From contig NZ_CP017480.1 in assembly GCF_001887595.1 (NCBI RefSeq), positions 1,798,001-1,862,000 on the forward strand: 64,000 nucleotides of DNA, written 5' to 3'. Every line of letters begins with the position of its first letter. Position 1 is the first letter of the stretch. Both the position numbers and the translations under genes were made by a program. Shown here in pieces: positions 18,613 to 27,012 of this stretch. The notes beneath the pieces were generated by a model. That model was given only the letters and a program-made list of their open reading frames with translations, made no database searches and was not told the origin of the DNA. Source of the DNA: Luteibacter rhizovicinus DSM 16549 (GTDB lineage: Bacteria; Pseudomonadota; Gammaproteobacteria; Xanthomonadales; Rhodanobacteraceae).

Positions 18613-20820
18613 ATGGGGCCGGACTACCGGTACCGCGCCTTCATCAGCTACAGCCACCAGGACAAGACCCCGGCGGCTTGGTTACATCGCGCCCTCGAAA
18701 CCTTCGCCATTCCCGCGCGCCTCGTCGGCCAGTCCACGGCGATGGGTGTCGTTCCCCGTCGCCTCTCACCCGTCTTCCGTGACCGCGAGGAGCTGGCCAG
18801 CGCGGGCGACCTCGGTCGCACCGTCAATGTGGCCCTGGCGCAGTCCGCCTGCCTGCTGGTGGTCTGCTCGCCGCAGGCGGCCGCATCGCGTTGGGTCAAC
18901 GAGGAAGTGCTCTCGTACAAGCGCCTCGGTGGCGAGGATCGGATCTTCTGCCTGATCGTCGGCGGCGAGCCGAACGCCACCGCCATGCCGGGGCGCGAAG
19001 CCGAAGAATGCTTCGTGCCGGCCCTGCGCTATCGCTGGGGGGCGGGCGGCGAGCTTGGCAGCGAGCCCATCGAGCCGATTGCCGCAGATATCCGGCAGGG
19101 CAGCGACAGCAAGCTCAACGCCATCGTCAAGCTCGTCGCCGGCATGCTCGGAGTCGGCTTCGATGACCTGAAGCAACGCGAGCTGCATCGGCGGATGCGT
19201 CGCGCCACCGTGCTCGCCGCGGTCGCCCTGTGCGTGATGGCCGTGACCACGACGCTCGCGATCAGCGCCTTCATCTCACGCCACGCGGCGGTGGTCGCGA
19301 GTCATGTGGCCGAGCGTCGCCAGAAGGAGGCGGAGGATCTGGTCAGCTTCATGCTCGGCGACCTCAACGACAAACTGGCCCAGGTGTCGCGCCTGGACAT
19401 CATGGAAGCCGTGGACGACCAGGCCATGAAGTACTTCCAGGCCCAGCCTCTCGACGAGGTGACCGACCGGGCCCTGGAGCAGCGCGCCGCGGCGCTGGAG
19501 AAGATCGGCAGCGTACGCCTCGACCAGGGGCAACTGGCCGCCGCCATGGCGTCGTACCGGGCGGCGCTGGCGGTCGCCACGCGCTTGGCCGATGCCGCGC
19601 CAACGAATATCGATCGGCAACTGGCCCTGGCGGATGTCTGGGCTTACGTCGGCATGACCCAGTGGCGACAGGGCGAGCTCGATGACGCACAGCGAAGCTT
19701 CGCACGTGGTCAAGCGACCTTGCAACGCGCCGCGGTGCACGCGCCGGGCAATACGCAGCTGGCCTTCCAGCGCGCCACGCTCGACAACAACGTCGGTCAT
19801 GTCATGGAAGCGCGCGGCGAACTGGATCAGGCGGCAGCCCAGTACCGTCACATGCTCGCCCAGATGGAGGATCTCGTCATTGGTCAGCCGCATAACGCGG
19901 ACTGGGTCGAGTACCTGGGCTCGGCGCACAACAATCTTGGCAAGCTCGCCCTCATGCGCGGTGACCTCGCGGAAGCCGTTGCCCAGTACAGCGCGGACGA
20001 GCGCATCCAATCGGGCCTCGCGGCGGCGGAGCCCAAAAACATGAGTCGACGCGACAACCTGCTCACCGTCCGCGCCATCCTCGGGCGCACCCAGGCCCTC
20101 ACGGGTGACACCGTTGCCGGCATGGCACGATTGCAGCAAGCGGTCGACATGGCGACGGACCTGGGCACCCTCGACCCCAGCAACACCGACTTCCAGGAAC
20201 ACGCGGCCTTGTATGCCACGCAACTGGCCCGCTTGCGCCGTCTCAGCGGTGATCTGCCGGAAGCGACGGCGCTGATCGCACGGGCGCTTCCGATCTTCGC
20301 CGGACTGGCCAGGCACGATCCCGACAACGCGGCGTGGCAGCGGGAGTATGCGGAAGCCCTGGTGGAGCAGTCGGCGCAAGGGCGCGAGGCCGGTCAGCAG
20401 GACGACGCCCACGAACATGCGACCGCCGCGCTGCAGGCGCTCCGTCCGTTGATGGCCAAGCTGCCCGACGATCGCTCGACACTGCTCGCCGGCATCGTCG
20501 CAAGGCTCTCACTGGCGGCCGTTACGACGGATGCGCAGGTGGCCCGGCAACTGCGCACCGAAGCGCTGGACAGCGTGCAGGCCGCGAAGAGTGGCCAGGG
20601 CGATCCCCGTCTGCAGGCCCTGCGGGTCGAAGCGCTGTTGTCGCTGGCGCGCAAGCCGGACGCCACGCCGATCATCCAACGCCTCTGGGCCAGCGGTTAC
20701 CGCGACGCGGGCCTGCTGCGCGTGCTTCGCCGGGAGGGTATCGACTACCCGGTCAACCAGGCGTTCCAGCACGAACTACTCGTGGCCACCGGCGGCGGGC
20801 CACTGCAAGAGAAGGAGTAA
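18613..20820 (+). CDS. TIR domain - TM - TPR repeat protein
   Basis: About 735 residues. The TIR domain (about 5-145) shows RAFISYSHQDKTPAAWLHRAL, then PVFRDREELASAGDL and SACLLVVCSPQAAASRWVNEEV; the second Glu of W-V-N-E-E is at the place of the NADase catalytic Glu of bacterial TIRs. One membrane helix follows (about 200-222, VLAAVALCVMAVTTTLAISAF), then a long helical part of TPR-like repeats (about 290-640). The TIR would face the cytosol and the TPR part the periplasm. ATG 18613 has GAAGG nearby; GTG 18595 is an alternative. It is followed by a 49-residue gene and a SLOG membrane protein. Confidence 0.85.
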   Translation: MGPDYRYRAFISYSHQDKTPAAWLHRALETFAIPARLVGQSTAMGVVPRRLSPVFRDREELASAGDLGRTVNVALAQSACLLVVCSPQAAASRWVNEEVLSYKRLGGEDRIFCLIVGGEPNATAMPGREAEECFVPALRYRWGAGGELGSEPIEPIAADIRQGSDSKLNAIVKLVAGMLGVGFDDLKQRELHRRMRRATVLAAVALCVMAVTTTLAISAFISRHAAVVASHVAERRQKEAEDLVSFMLGDLNDKLAQVSRLDIMEAVDDQAMKYFQAQPLDEVTDRALEQRAAALEKIGSVRLDQGQLAAAMASYRAALAVATRLADAAPTNIDRQLALADVWAYVGMTQWRQGELDDAQRSFARGQATLQRAAVHAPGNTQLAFQRATLDNNVGHVMEARGELDQAAAQYRHMLAQMEDLVIGQPHNADWVEYLGSAHNNLGKLALMRGDLAEAVAQYSADERIQSGLAAAEPKNMSRRDNLLTVRAILGRTQALTGDTVAGMARLQQAVDMATDLGTLDPSNTDFQEHAALYATQLARLRRLSGDLPEATALIARALPIFAGLARHDPDNAAWQREYAEALVEQSAQGREAGQQDDAHEHATAALQALRPLMAKLPDDRSTLLAGIVARLSLAAVTTDAQVARQLRTEALDSVQAAKSGQGDPRLQALRVEALLSLARKPDATPIIQRLWASGYRDAGLLRVLRREGIDYPVNQAFQHELLVATGGGPLQEKE

Positions 20821-20862
20821 CACGACCGTCCGCCATCACCACCCATCCATCGGGAGAACGTC

Positions 20863-21012
20863 ATGTCCAAGCTAGGTAACCAACAAGACCAGGACCAACC
20901 GAACGACCCCCTCGACGAAGAGAACGAGAACGCACGTGAGCGTGATGCCGACGAAGAGCGTGGCGGTGGCCCGTCGAGGGTGACCACCAGCCCGGGCATC
21001 AAGAACACCTAG
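20863..21012 (+). CDS. Small acidic protein, 49 aa
   Basis: ATG at 20863 with the good site GGGAGAACGTC, ending at TAG 21010-21012. The product is hydrophilic and strongly acidic (DPLDEENENARERDADEERG) with a Gly/Pro/Ser-rich tail and no hydrophobic segment, so it is probably disordered. I recognise no family. It sits 42 nt after the TIR-TPR gene and just before the SLOG gene on the same strand, so it is likely part of that operon. The strong ribosome site and clean reading frame are the only evidence that it is translated. Confidence 0.6.
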   Translation: MSKLGNQQDQDQPNDPLDEENENARERDADEERGGGPSRVTTSPGIKNT

Positions 21013-21100
21013 GCCCATGCGACAACGCACCGATCCAGGCGGCAGGAACCCGATCGGTTCCCGCGGCGGTGACCGGCAACGGCCGCCGCCTGGAGGGTCT

Positions 21101-22804
21101 GTGCACGTAAAACCCGCGATGACACCGCTGGTGATCGGCGTGACCAGTCATCGTGATATTCCCGCCGATGAAATCGAGCCGATCCGGCAGCGTGTGCGTG
21201 CTTTCTTCACCCAGGTGCGGGCCGAGTTTCCCGGGTTGCCGCTGGTGTTGCTTTCGGCATTGGCCGAGGGTGGCGATCAACTGATCGCCGAGGAGGCGTT
21301 GGCTGTTGGCGCACGCTTGATTGCGCCGCTGCCGTTACCGCGCGCCTTGTACGTCGAGGACTTCTCCACACCCGCCGTTCGCGCCAATTTCGAAGCACTG
21401 TGCAGTCGTGCCGAGGTCGTACTGCTGCCCCGCTTGATGGAGCAGCCACATCACGTGATCGGTTCGCACGGTGCCGCACGAGACCGTCAGTACGCCAAGG
21501 CGGGTGTCTACATCGCCAGTCATTGCCACGTCCTGCTCACGATCTGGGACGGCAATGAAGCCGCGGGGCTGGGCGGCACCGCGCAGATCGTGCATTACCA
21601 CCTCACCGGTGCACCCCCGGGCCTGGTGTTGCGACATCCGCATTCACGACACGTGCTGACGGGGAGCGATGAGAGTCTGCTGTATCACATCGTCTGCTCG
21701 CGCGACGACGACGGGCCGGCGAGTGGTCTCCAACCGCTTCAGGCCGGCTGGCGCAGCGCCGAGAACATGGCGTTCCAGGCAACGCTGCCCGACGACTTCC
21801 GGCTGATGTTCTCGCGCATGGCCGAGTTCAACAGCGAATGCGCCCGGCATGCCGAGACCATCGACGAAGCACCGCGCGAGATGGCCGGCTCGCCGACCGG
21901 CGCAACCGCGGAGATCGACCGACTGTTTCACGCCGCGGACTGGCTCGCTGTGCACTTCCGACGCCGCGTCATCATGGCCATGCGCCTCACCTATACGCTG
22001 GCCGGCCTCATGGGGATCGCCTTCACCTTCTACGCGCACCTGCCGGGCAACAACTTCCTGATCTACCTGTTCCTCGCCATGTTCGGGACGGGCGGGATCG
22101 TGGCCCTGCTCGCGCATCGTCGCGGATGGCACCGCAAATACCTCGATTACCGCGCGCTCGCGGAAGGCTTGCGCATTCAGTCATGCTGGCGCCGCGCCGG
22201 CATCGTCGCCAGTGCGGATCACGAATTCGCGCACGACAACTTCCTGCAAAAGCAGAACATCGAGCTCGGCTGGATCCGCAACGTGATGCGCGCCGCCAGT
22301 CTCTATCCATCGACGCATCCGGAAGCGCCGACCGACGCGGCACTCGCCGAGGTCATCGCCGAGTGGGTCGGCGAGTCCGGTAAGTCGGGCCAGCTGAATT
22401 ATTACGAACGCAAGAGTGCCGAACGCAGCGGCGTGCATCACATCACCGAGACGATCGGTCGCGTGAGTTTGTGGGGCGGTATCACCATCAGCGTGTTCCT
22501 CGCCGTGTTCGCGCTGAAGCTGGGCGAGGAAGCCAAGGTGACCCTGGTCACGATCATGGCCGTGCTGTCGATCATCGCCGCTGTACGCGATGCCTATTCC
22601 TACCGCAAAGCCGATCGCGAACTGATCCGCCAGTACCGCTTCATGCAGCGGATATTCGCCAGCGCGCGGGCGGCACTCGATCGCACGCAAGACCCGGCGC
22701 AACAGCGTTCGATCCTCCTGTCATTGGGGGATGCGGCTCTGACGGAGCATGCGGAGTGGACGTTGATGCAGCGCGAGCGGCAGGTGGAGCACAGCAAGCT
22801 GTAG
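21101..22804 (+). CDS. SLOG domain protein with two 2-TM (SLATT-like) units
   Basis: About 567 residues. The N-terminal Rossmann-like SLOG domain (about 8-170) has LVIGVTSHRDIP, SALAEGGDQLIAEEAL, PLPLPRALYVEDF and the diagnostic HVLLTIWDGNEA...GGTAQIVHY. Two membrane hairpins follow: about 294-313 with 318-338, and 456-476 with 481-500, each flanked by long amphipathic helices (RKYLDYRALAEGLRIQSCW; RKADRELIRQYRFMQR). SLOG domains bind or process nucleotide-derived ligands; SLATT-type 2-TM units are proposed membrane effectors in conflict systems. GTG 21101 has GGAGGG only 3 nt away; ATG 21119 and ATG 21017 are alternatives. Confidence 0.8.
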   Translation: MHVKPAMTPLVIGVTSHRDIPADEIEPIRQRVRAFFTQVRAEFPGLPLVLLSALAEGGDQLIAEEALAVGARLIAPLPLPRALYVEDFSTPAVRANFEALCSRAEVVLLPRLMEQPHHVIGSHGAARDRQYAKAGVYIASHCHVLLTIWDGNEAAGLGGTAQIVHYHLTGAPPGLVLRHPHSRHVLTGSDESLLYHIVCSRDDDGPASGLQPLQAGWRSAENMAFQATLPDDFRLMFSRMAEFNSECARHAETIDEAPREMAGSPTGATAEIDRLFHAADWLAVHFRRRVIMAMRLTYTLAGLMGIAFTFYAHLPGNNFLIYLFLAMFGTGGIVALLAHRRGWHRKYLDYRALAEGLRIQSCWRRAGIVASADHEFAHDNFLQKQNIELGWIRNVMRAASLYPSTHPEAPTDAALAEVIAEWVGESGKSGQLNYYERKSAERSGVHHITETIGRVSLWGGITISVFLAVFALKLGEEAKVTLVTIMAVLSIIAAVRDAYSYRKADRELIRQYRFMQRIFASARAALDRTQDPAQQRSILLSLGDAALTEHAEWTLMQRERQVEHSKL

Positions 22805-22810
22805 CGCGAT

Positions 22811-24586
22811 TCAGGCGGCGCTGAGGGTGTCGTTTTCGGTGTCGGTATCGGCCACGACGCGGTTGCGGCCGGCGCGCTTGGCGCGGTAGAGGGCGGCGTC
22901 TGCCTCGCGGCAGAGGCGTGACAGCTCGAAGCCGCAGCGATCCGTGGACGCAACGCCCACACTGACCGAGAGCGACACCACACGGCCGTCATCTTCGACG
23001 GGAGATCCTTCGATAGCGACGCAAAGTCGCTGTGCTGTCGCCATGGCCTGACTGCTCGTGCATCCTACGAGGAGGATGCCGAACTCCTCGCCACCGAGGC
23101 GAGCGAAGATATGGATCGGTCGGAGCTCATCCTGAAGGACTGCCACTGTGTGCTGAAGCACGATGTCGCCCATGGCGTGGCCATACGTGTCGTTGACCTG
23201 CTTGAAGTGATCGAGATCAATGGAGATAAGGCAGGCACTACCGAGCTTCTTCTCCTGAACCCGCAGGATACGCTCGGCCTCGCTCATGAAGTGTTGATGG
23301 TTGAGGATGCCGGTGAGGCCGTCTAGCGTGGACATTCGCTTGAAGCGGAGCTGAGATCGCTTAACGCGGAAAAGCAGGAGGGCGATCGATGCAAGACTGA
23401 CCAGGAGGAGGGCGATATACAGACGGCCCGTCGAAACGGTGTTGGCATCGAGCGATTGCTGCAAGCGAAGGATGCGATTCTGCTTACTCAGGCTCTCTGT
23501 TGCGAGATTCTGCACCATCTGATGCTGCTGGCTTACTTCATAGGCGAGACTCCTGACACTGATGTCATTGAGGTAGCCCTTGTCCTGCGCAACGAAATGC
23601 TCGTAGTACGAGAGTGCCGCGGCGGTATTTCCCTGCCGCTTCTCCACGCGATAGAGGACATCGTAGGCTTCTTTAAGCCATTCGCTGATGTCGTCGGGTC
23701 CATTCATTGCTAACACGGCCAGAGCAGCTTTCCTGGCTTCTTCGTCGTTGCCCAGCTTTGCATAAGCTTGCGCTCGTTGAAGCTGCGCCGATTGATCGTG
23801 TGGAGAGTAGTGGTTGATGCGTAGGCTGGGACCGATGCGGTCAAGGAGCGCCATGGTCTTCGATGGCTGACCTTCGTCAAGGAAAAGGCTCCCCATCAGG
23901 AGTAGGGCGCTATTAGTGCCGACTGATTCTCGTGCTGCAACGCATGTATCCACGGCCCTCTGAAGATCACGGCTGGACGAGGTCAGGCGCTTTCCGTTGT
24001 ATAGCGCAGCTGCCTTGATCAGGGCCGGATGGCAGTCGGTCTCCCCGGCCGGGATCGAGTTCTCGGCCATGTCCGCGTACTTGATCGCGAGATCCGTTTG
24101 GCCGGCCATGTTGAACATTTGCGAGAGGTTCGAAACGAGCATTGATCGAGCTAGCGAATCCGTCGCCACGGGCAATGATGTCGTTAGCCGATTTGCGAGC
24201 GCGAAGGCCTCTTCGTAGCGCCGATTGATCGCAAGGTTATTCAGGAGAAGAGCCGACGACTTTGCCGCCAATACGGGGTCACCAGAATGGTCGATGATTT
24301 CGTTGAATTGGCTTTCAGACTTGGTGTACTCGCCCTCGAACATGGCCTCCCACGCATCGAGATAGCGCAAATGCCATTGCTCGGAGGTGGTCAGGCTGCT
24401 GGCCTCCTGATGCAGCTGCGCAAGTCGCTGGACGTACTGTGGGTGGTCCTTGGTTCGCAGGCTTTCCGTCTCGTCCAGGAATCCGGCATGGTCGGTCGCG
24501 GAGGCAAACGAGGGCTGCGTGATCGCGCAAAAGGCCAGGGCCGCCATAGCGACCCCCGGCCAAATGCGGCTCAGCAGCCGAGCCAT
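22811..24586 (-). CDS. Diguanylate cyclase with periplasmic TPR sensor
   Basis: 591 residues. A signal-like N-terminus (WPGVAMAALAFCAITQPSFASA) precedes a roughly 350-residue TPR-like helical part, a coiled coil, one membrane helix near 385-405 (LYIALLLVSLASIALLLF) and a GGDEF domain (about 420-580) with SIDLDHFKQVNDTYGHAMGD and the intact active site RLGGEEF. The I-site reads RPIH, with His replacing Asp, so feedback inhibition by cyclic di-GMP is probably lost. The ATG lies 2 nt after the stop of the last borosin-like precursor, implying coupling to that operon. It makes cyclic di-GMP in response to an unknown envelope signal. Confidence 0.9.
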   Translation of the reverse strand: MARLLSRIWPGVAMAALAFCAITQPSFASATDHAGFLDETESLRTKDHPQYVQRLAQLHQEASSLTTSEQWHLRYLDAWEAMFEGEYTKSESQFNEIIDHSGDPVLAAKSSALLLNNLAINRRYEEAFALANRLTTSLPVATDSLARSMLVSNLSQMFNMAGQTDLAIKYADMAENSIPAGETDCHPALIKAAALYNGKRLTSSSRDLQRAVDTCVAARESVGTNSALLLMGSLFLDEGQPSKTMALLDRIGPSLRINHYSPHDQSAQLQRAQAYAKLGNDEEARKAALAVLAMNGPDDISEWLKEAYDVLYRVEKRQGNTAAALSYYEHFVAQDKGYLNDISVRSLAYEVSQQHQMVQNLATESLSKQNRILRLQQSLDANTVSTGRLYIALLLVSLASIALLLFRVKRSQLRFKRMSTLDGLTGILNHQHFMSEAERILRVQEKKLGSACLISIDLDHFKQVNDTYGHAMGDIVLQHTVAVLQDELRPIHIFARLGGEEFGILLVGCTSSQAMATAQRLCVAIEGSPVEDDGRVVSLSVSVGVASTDRCGFELSRLCREADAALYRAKRAGRNRVVADTDTENDTLSAA

Positions 24587-24588
24587 TC

Positions 24589-24894
24589 CTACTTGGTCGA
24601 TTCTTCAGACGGCTGCTTTCCGTCATCGGGCTTCGACGGTTTGTCTGACGAGTCGCCGTCACCTGACTCCATGTCATCCTCGTCGTGCCCAGGTACCTGG
24701 ACAATCTGCGGAAGATCCATGTGCTTGTGTCCCAGCTCTTCGGACAGCAGTGAGCTGTCACCAGACGCTACCGCGGCCGTCAGGCCCGCAGAAGCCTGCG
24801 ACTCCTGGAGCACGTTTGCCAGGTGCTCCGACGAGGCGTGGCGGAGGGAAGCGTCGCGGCCGATGGCCTCGAGTAGTTCGATCGTGTCTGACAT
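24589..24894 (-). CDS. Borosin-type precursor paralogue 12, with acidic C-terminal tail
   Basis: 101 residues, the last and most divergent member of the array. The leader begins MSDTIELLEAIGRDASLRHA, then TAAVASGDSSLLSEELG, followed by the core-like MDLPQIVQVPG. Unlike its siblings it continues for about 35 residues of Asp/Glu/Ser/Lys-rich sequence (DEDDMESGDGDSS...). ATG 24894 has GGGGACC; the frame is open upstream to 25014 without family similarity. The stop lies 2 nt from the diguanylate cyclase start. The tail could be a follower peptide, a solubility segment or a sign that this copy has a different job such as regulation. Confidence 0.8.
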   Translation of the reverse strand: MSDTIELLEAIGRDASLRHASSEHLANVLQESQASAGLTAAVASGDSSLLSEELGHKHMDLPQIVQVPGHDEDDMESGDGDSSDKPSKPDDGKQPSEESTK

Positions 24895-25115
24895 GTGGTC
24901 CCCTGTTTGCGTGGTTGCATCAAAAACGATGACGGCAGCACCGCGGATTTCTTGAGCCGCCCATGGCAACTCAAGGATCCGACCCGAGGCGCCCGGGCGG
25001 CTGGCCGCGCTCACCCGGTGATAGTAGCCTTCCGCGCGGCAGTTCGGACGCCTATCAGTGGCTCCAGCCCCTTCTCAGCGGCGATGGCAAACGGTAGCGC
25101 CGGGGGCGGGGGGGG
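24895..25115. other. Longest gap in the precursor array
   Basis: 221 bp between precursors 11 and 12, against 27-101 bp between most neighbouring intact copies. Around 25050-25095 there is a weak resemblance to the REP arm (GGCTCC...CAGCGGCGATGG), perhaps an eroded copy. I find no open frame with the precursor signature here. A separate promoter for precursor 12 and the cyclase would fit but is not visible by eye. Confidence 0.4.
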
Positions 25116-25334
25116 TTAGCCCGGCGCGAAGAAGGTCTGGATGGCCTGCGGCACGAAATTTGCGGCGGTGCCGAATTCCCGCGCCAGATGGGAGGCATCG
25201 CCGTACTTGACGGCCGAAGCAAGGGCTTCAGAGGCATGGGCATTCGAGAGCACGTCGGCGAGCTTCGCCTTGGATGCGTGACGTAACGAGGCGTCGCGGC
25301 CGATAGCTTCCAGTATTTCGATTGTGTCCAACAT
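25116..25334 (-). CDS. Borosin-type precursor paralogue 11
   Basis: 72 residues. Leader MLDTIEILEAIGRDASLRHA, a more divergent middle (KAKLADVLSNAHASEALASA) with VKYGDASHLAREFG, and the core region NFVPQAIQTFFAPG. It shares the Arg after IG and the His in LRHA with copy 12, so these two form a sub-branch. The ribosome site is AGGAAGTGACAT. The ATG lies only 3 bp downstream of the stop of the decayed copy 10. Confidence 0.88.
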   Translation of the reverse strand: MLDTIEILEAIGRDASLRHASKAKLADVLSNAHASEALASAVKYGDASHLAREFGTAANFVPQAIQTFFAPG

Positions 25335-25337
25335 ATG

Positions 25338-25560
25338 TCACTTCCTATGGTTGTCAGGGGGCGTGGGAGCTTGCAAATGCATCAGTGACACCGAATGCGC
25401 CTCCTGCCTCGCGATCATGGTCGATGATTGAGAGAAGGTCTGGATGGCGTGTGGGAGATACATGCGATTGTTGCCAAGTTCCCGCGCCAGGTACGAAGCG
25501 TCGCCGTGCGCGACGGCCGAACTAAGGGCCTCGGTCGCGCGAGCCTGATTGAGAGCGGCG
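25338..25560 (-). pseudogene. Decayed borosin-type precursor (copy 10), leader lost
   Basis: Read on the minus strand, the sequence gives AALNQARATEALSSAVAHGD followed by ASYLARELGNNRMYLPHAIQ and TFSQSSTMIARQEAH, ending at TGA 25338-25340. This is the second half of a precursor, including a core-like motif with PH in place of PQ, but the first 25 or so leader residues and any start codon are missing. It begins about 12 nt after the stop of copy 9, so a deletion probably joined the two genes. The C-terminus runs about 30 residues longer than in siblings, through what should be the spacer. Confidence 0.8.
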
Positions 25561-25572
25561 GTTCAAATTCGA

Positions 25573-25782
25573 CTACGAATAACTCTGGATGACTTGCGGC
25601 AAGTACATGCGCTTGCTACCTAGTTCCCGCAGCAAGTGGGTGGAATCACCCGATGCGACGGCGGCGGTTAGTGCCTCCGTGGCTTCAGCCTGTTCGAGCG
25701 CGTTCGTGAGTTCAACGGCCGAGGCGTAACGCAGCGAGGCATCGCTACCAATGACTTCGAGCATTTCGATCGTATCCAACAT
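25573..25782 (-). CDS. Borosin-type precursor paralogue 9
   Basis: 69 residues. Leader MLDTIEMLEVIGSDASLRYA, then ALEQAEATEALTAAVASGDS and HLLRELG, and a short core region KRMYLPQVIQSYS. The core is one of the shortest in the array and ends right after the aromatic residue, perhaps because of the deletion that damaged copy 10 next door. AGGAAAGGAAG gives a strong ribosome site. Confidence 0.9.
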   Translation of the reverse strand: MLDTIEMLEVIGSDASLRYASAVELTNALEQAEATEALTAAVASGDSTHLLRELGSKRMYLPQVIQSYS

Positions 25783-25851
25783 GTCGCTTCCTTTCCTGTG
25801 GTTGACGTAGTCATTTCTGGCGGTAGATCGATCACTAACTAGACGCTACAG

Positions 25852-26070
25852 TTAGGGTCGGTCAAAAAAGCTCTGGGAAATCTGCGGCGCATGCATCTGC
25901 GAGCCGCCAAAGTCTTGGCGAAGGCGGGTGATGTCGCCCGACACAACGGCTTCCGTTAGTGCTTCGATTGCCTTGGCGTTCTCGAGTGCGCTCGCAAGAT
26001 CCACCGTCGGCGCATAGCGCAACGAGGCGTCGCTGCCGATAGCTTCAAGCATTTCAAGTGTGTCGAGCAT
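25852..26070 (-). CDS. Borosin-type precursor paralogue 8
   Basis: 72 residues. Leader MLDTLEMLEAIGSDASLRYA, then a variant middle (PTVDLASALENAKAIEALTEA, VVSGDITRLRQDFG) and the core region QMHAPQISQSFFDRP, the only one with His before the P-Q. Its first codons and the spacer before them belong to the segment duplicated 628 bp upstream, so copies 6 and 8 share the same 5' junction while their bodies differ. Confidence 0.9.
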   Translation of the reverse strand: MLDTLEMLEAIGSDASLRYAPTVDLASALENAKAIEALTEAVVSGDITRLRQDFGGSQMHAPQISQSFFDRP

Positions 26071-26159
26071 GTCTCCACTTCCTTCCTGTGATTGTAGGTT
26101 CGCCTGAGAGGCGTGCCGAGTCGTAATTTATGTGACGTGTCTTGGTTTGACGATGCGAT

Positions 26160-26384
26160 TCAATCCGGGTCGGACGCGAGGAACGTCTGGACGGCCTGAG
26201 GCGCATACATCTTCCGTCCGTCGAATTCTTGATCAAGGCGAGAGGTGTCGCCGCTTGCAACAGCAGCCGTGAAGGCCGCGCTTGCCTGCGCTTTCTCAAG
26301 CACGTTGGTGAGCTCCACCGTGGACGCATAGCGCAACGACGCGTCGCTACCGATGGCTTCGAGCATTTCGATTGTGTCGAGCAT
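26160..26384 (-). CDS. Borosin-type precursor paralogue 7 (identical product to 5)
   Basis: 74 residues, the same protein as copy 5: MLDTIEMLEAIGSDASLRYA leader, TRLDQEFDGRK hinge and core region MYAPQAVQTFLASDPD. Two ATGs are in frame; AAGGA abuts the first (26390) and stands at normal distance from the second (26384), which matches the family start. The matching DNA extends into the flanking spacers, showing a recent duplication. Confidence 0.9.
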   Translation of the reverse strand: MLDTIEMLEAIGSDASLRYASTVELTNVLEKAQASAAFTAAVASGDTSRLDQEFDGRKMYAPQAVQTFLASDPD

Positions 26385-26470
26385 GTCCATTCCTTACCGT
26401 GATCGTTGGCGGCGTACAACGGTCCGTGGCTCAAACCGACGTCGCCGGTGTGAGCAAATCAACGAGTGAT

Positions 26471-26698
26471 TCAGTCGATGTCGGACGAGACGAATATCTG
26501 CTGGGTGACCTGGGGTGAGAAATTCTTGATGTTGCCGAACTCCCGGGCCAAGTGGGACGAGTCGCCGGAAGCAACTGCTGCGGTGAGCGCGTCGCTTGCC
26601 CGTCCAGCTTCGAGCACAGTGGTCAGCTCGACGGTCGAGGCATAGCGCAACGACGCATCGCTGCCGATGGCTTCAAGCATTTCAAGTGTGTCGAGCAT
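26471..26698 (-). CDS. Borosin-type precursor paralogue 6
   Basis: 75 residues. The leader is the array consensus, the middle VLEAGRASDALTAAVASGDS resembles copies 2-4, and the core region NFSPQVTQQIFVSSDID is distinctive: Asn-Phe instead of Met-Tyr before the Pro, and an extra Gln after the motif. GGAAGGAAGTGGAG precedes the ATG. It is bracketed by the two near-identical copies of the duplicated segment. Confidence 0.9.
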   Translation of the reverse strand: MLDTLEMLEAIGSDASLRYASTVELTTVLEAGRASDALTAAVASGDSSHLAREFGNIKNFSPQVTQQIFVSSDID

Positions 26699-26787
26699 GT
26701 CTCCACTTCCTTCCTGTGATTGTAGGTTCGCCTGAGAGGCGTGCCGAGTCGTAATTTATGTGACGTGTCTTGGTTTGACGATGCGAT

Positions 26788-27012
26788 TCAATCCGGGTCG
26801 GACGCGAGGAACGTCTGGACGGCCTGAGGCGCATACATCTTCCGTCCGTCGAATTCTTGATCAAGGCGAGAGGTGTCGCCGCTTGCAACAGCAGCCGTGA
26901 AGGCCGCGCTTGCCTGCGCTTTCTCAAGCACGTTGGTGAGCTCCACCGTGGACGCATAGCGCAACGACGCGTCGCTACCGATGGCCTCGAGCATTTCGAT
27001 TGTGTCGAGCAT
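26788..27012 (-). CDS. Borosin-type precursor paralogue 5
   Basis: 74 residues, with core region MYAPQAVQTFLASDPD after the hinge SRLDQEFDGRK. The product equals copy 7 although the genes lie 628 bp apart with a different precursor (6) between them. The leader-encoding DNA differs from copy 7 by only a base or so, far less than between most siblings. The spacer before its ATG belongs to the 313-bp tandem unit. Confidence 0.9.
   Translation of the reverse strand: MLDTIEMLEAIGSDASLRYASTVELTNVLEKAQASAAFTAAVASGDTSRLDQEFDGRKMYAPQAVQTFLASDPD

Noticed and set aside
18613..22804. Calling the locus a Thoeris system outright
   Set aside because: ThsA has a SIR2-SLOG layout, whereas here SLOG is fused to membrane hairpins and the TIR protein has a TM-TPR tail, so only the signalling logic is comparable.
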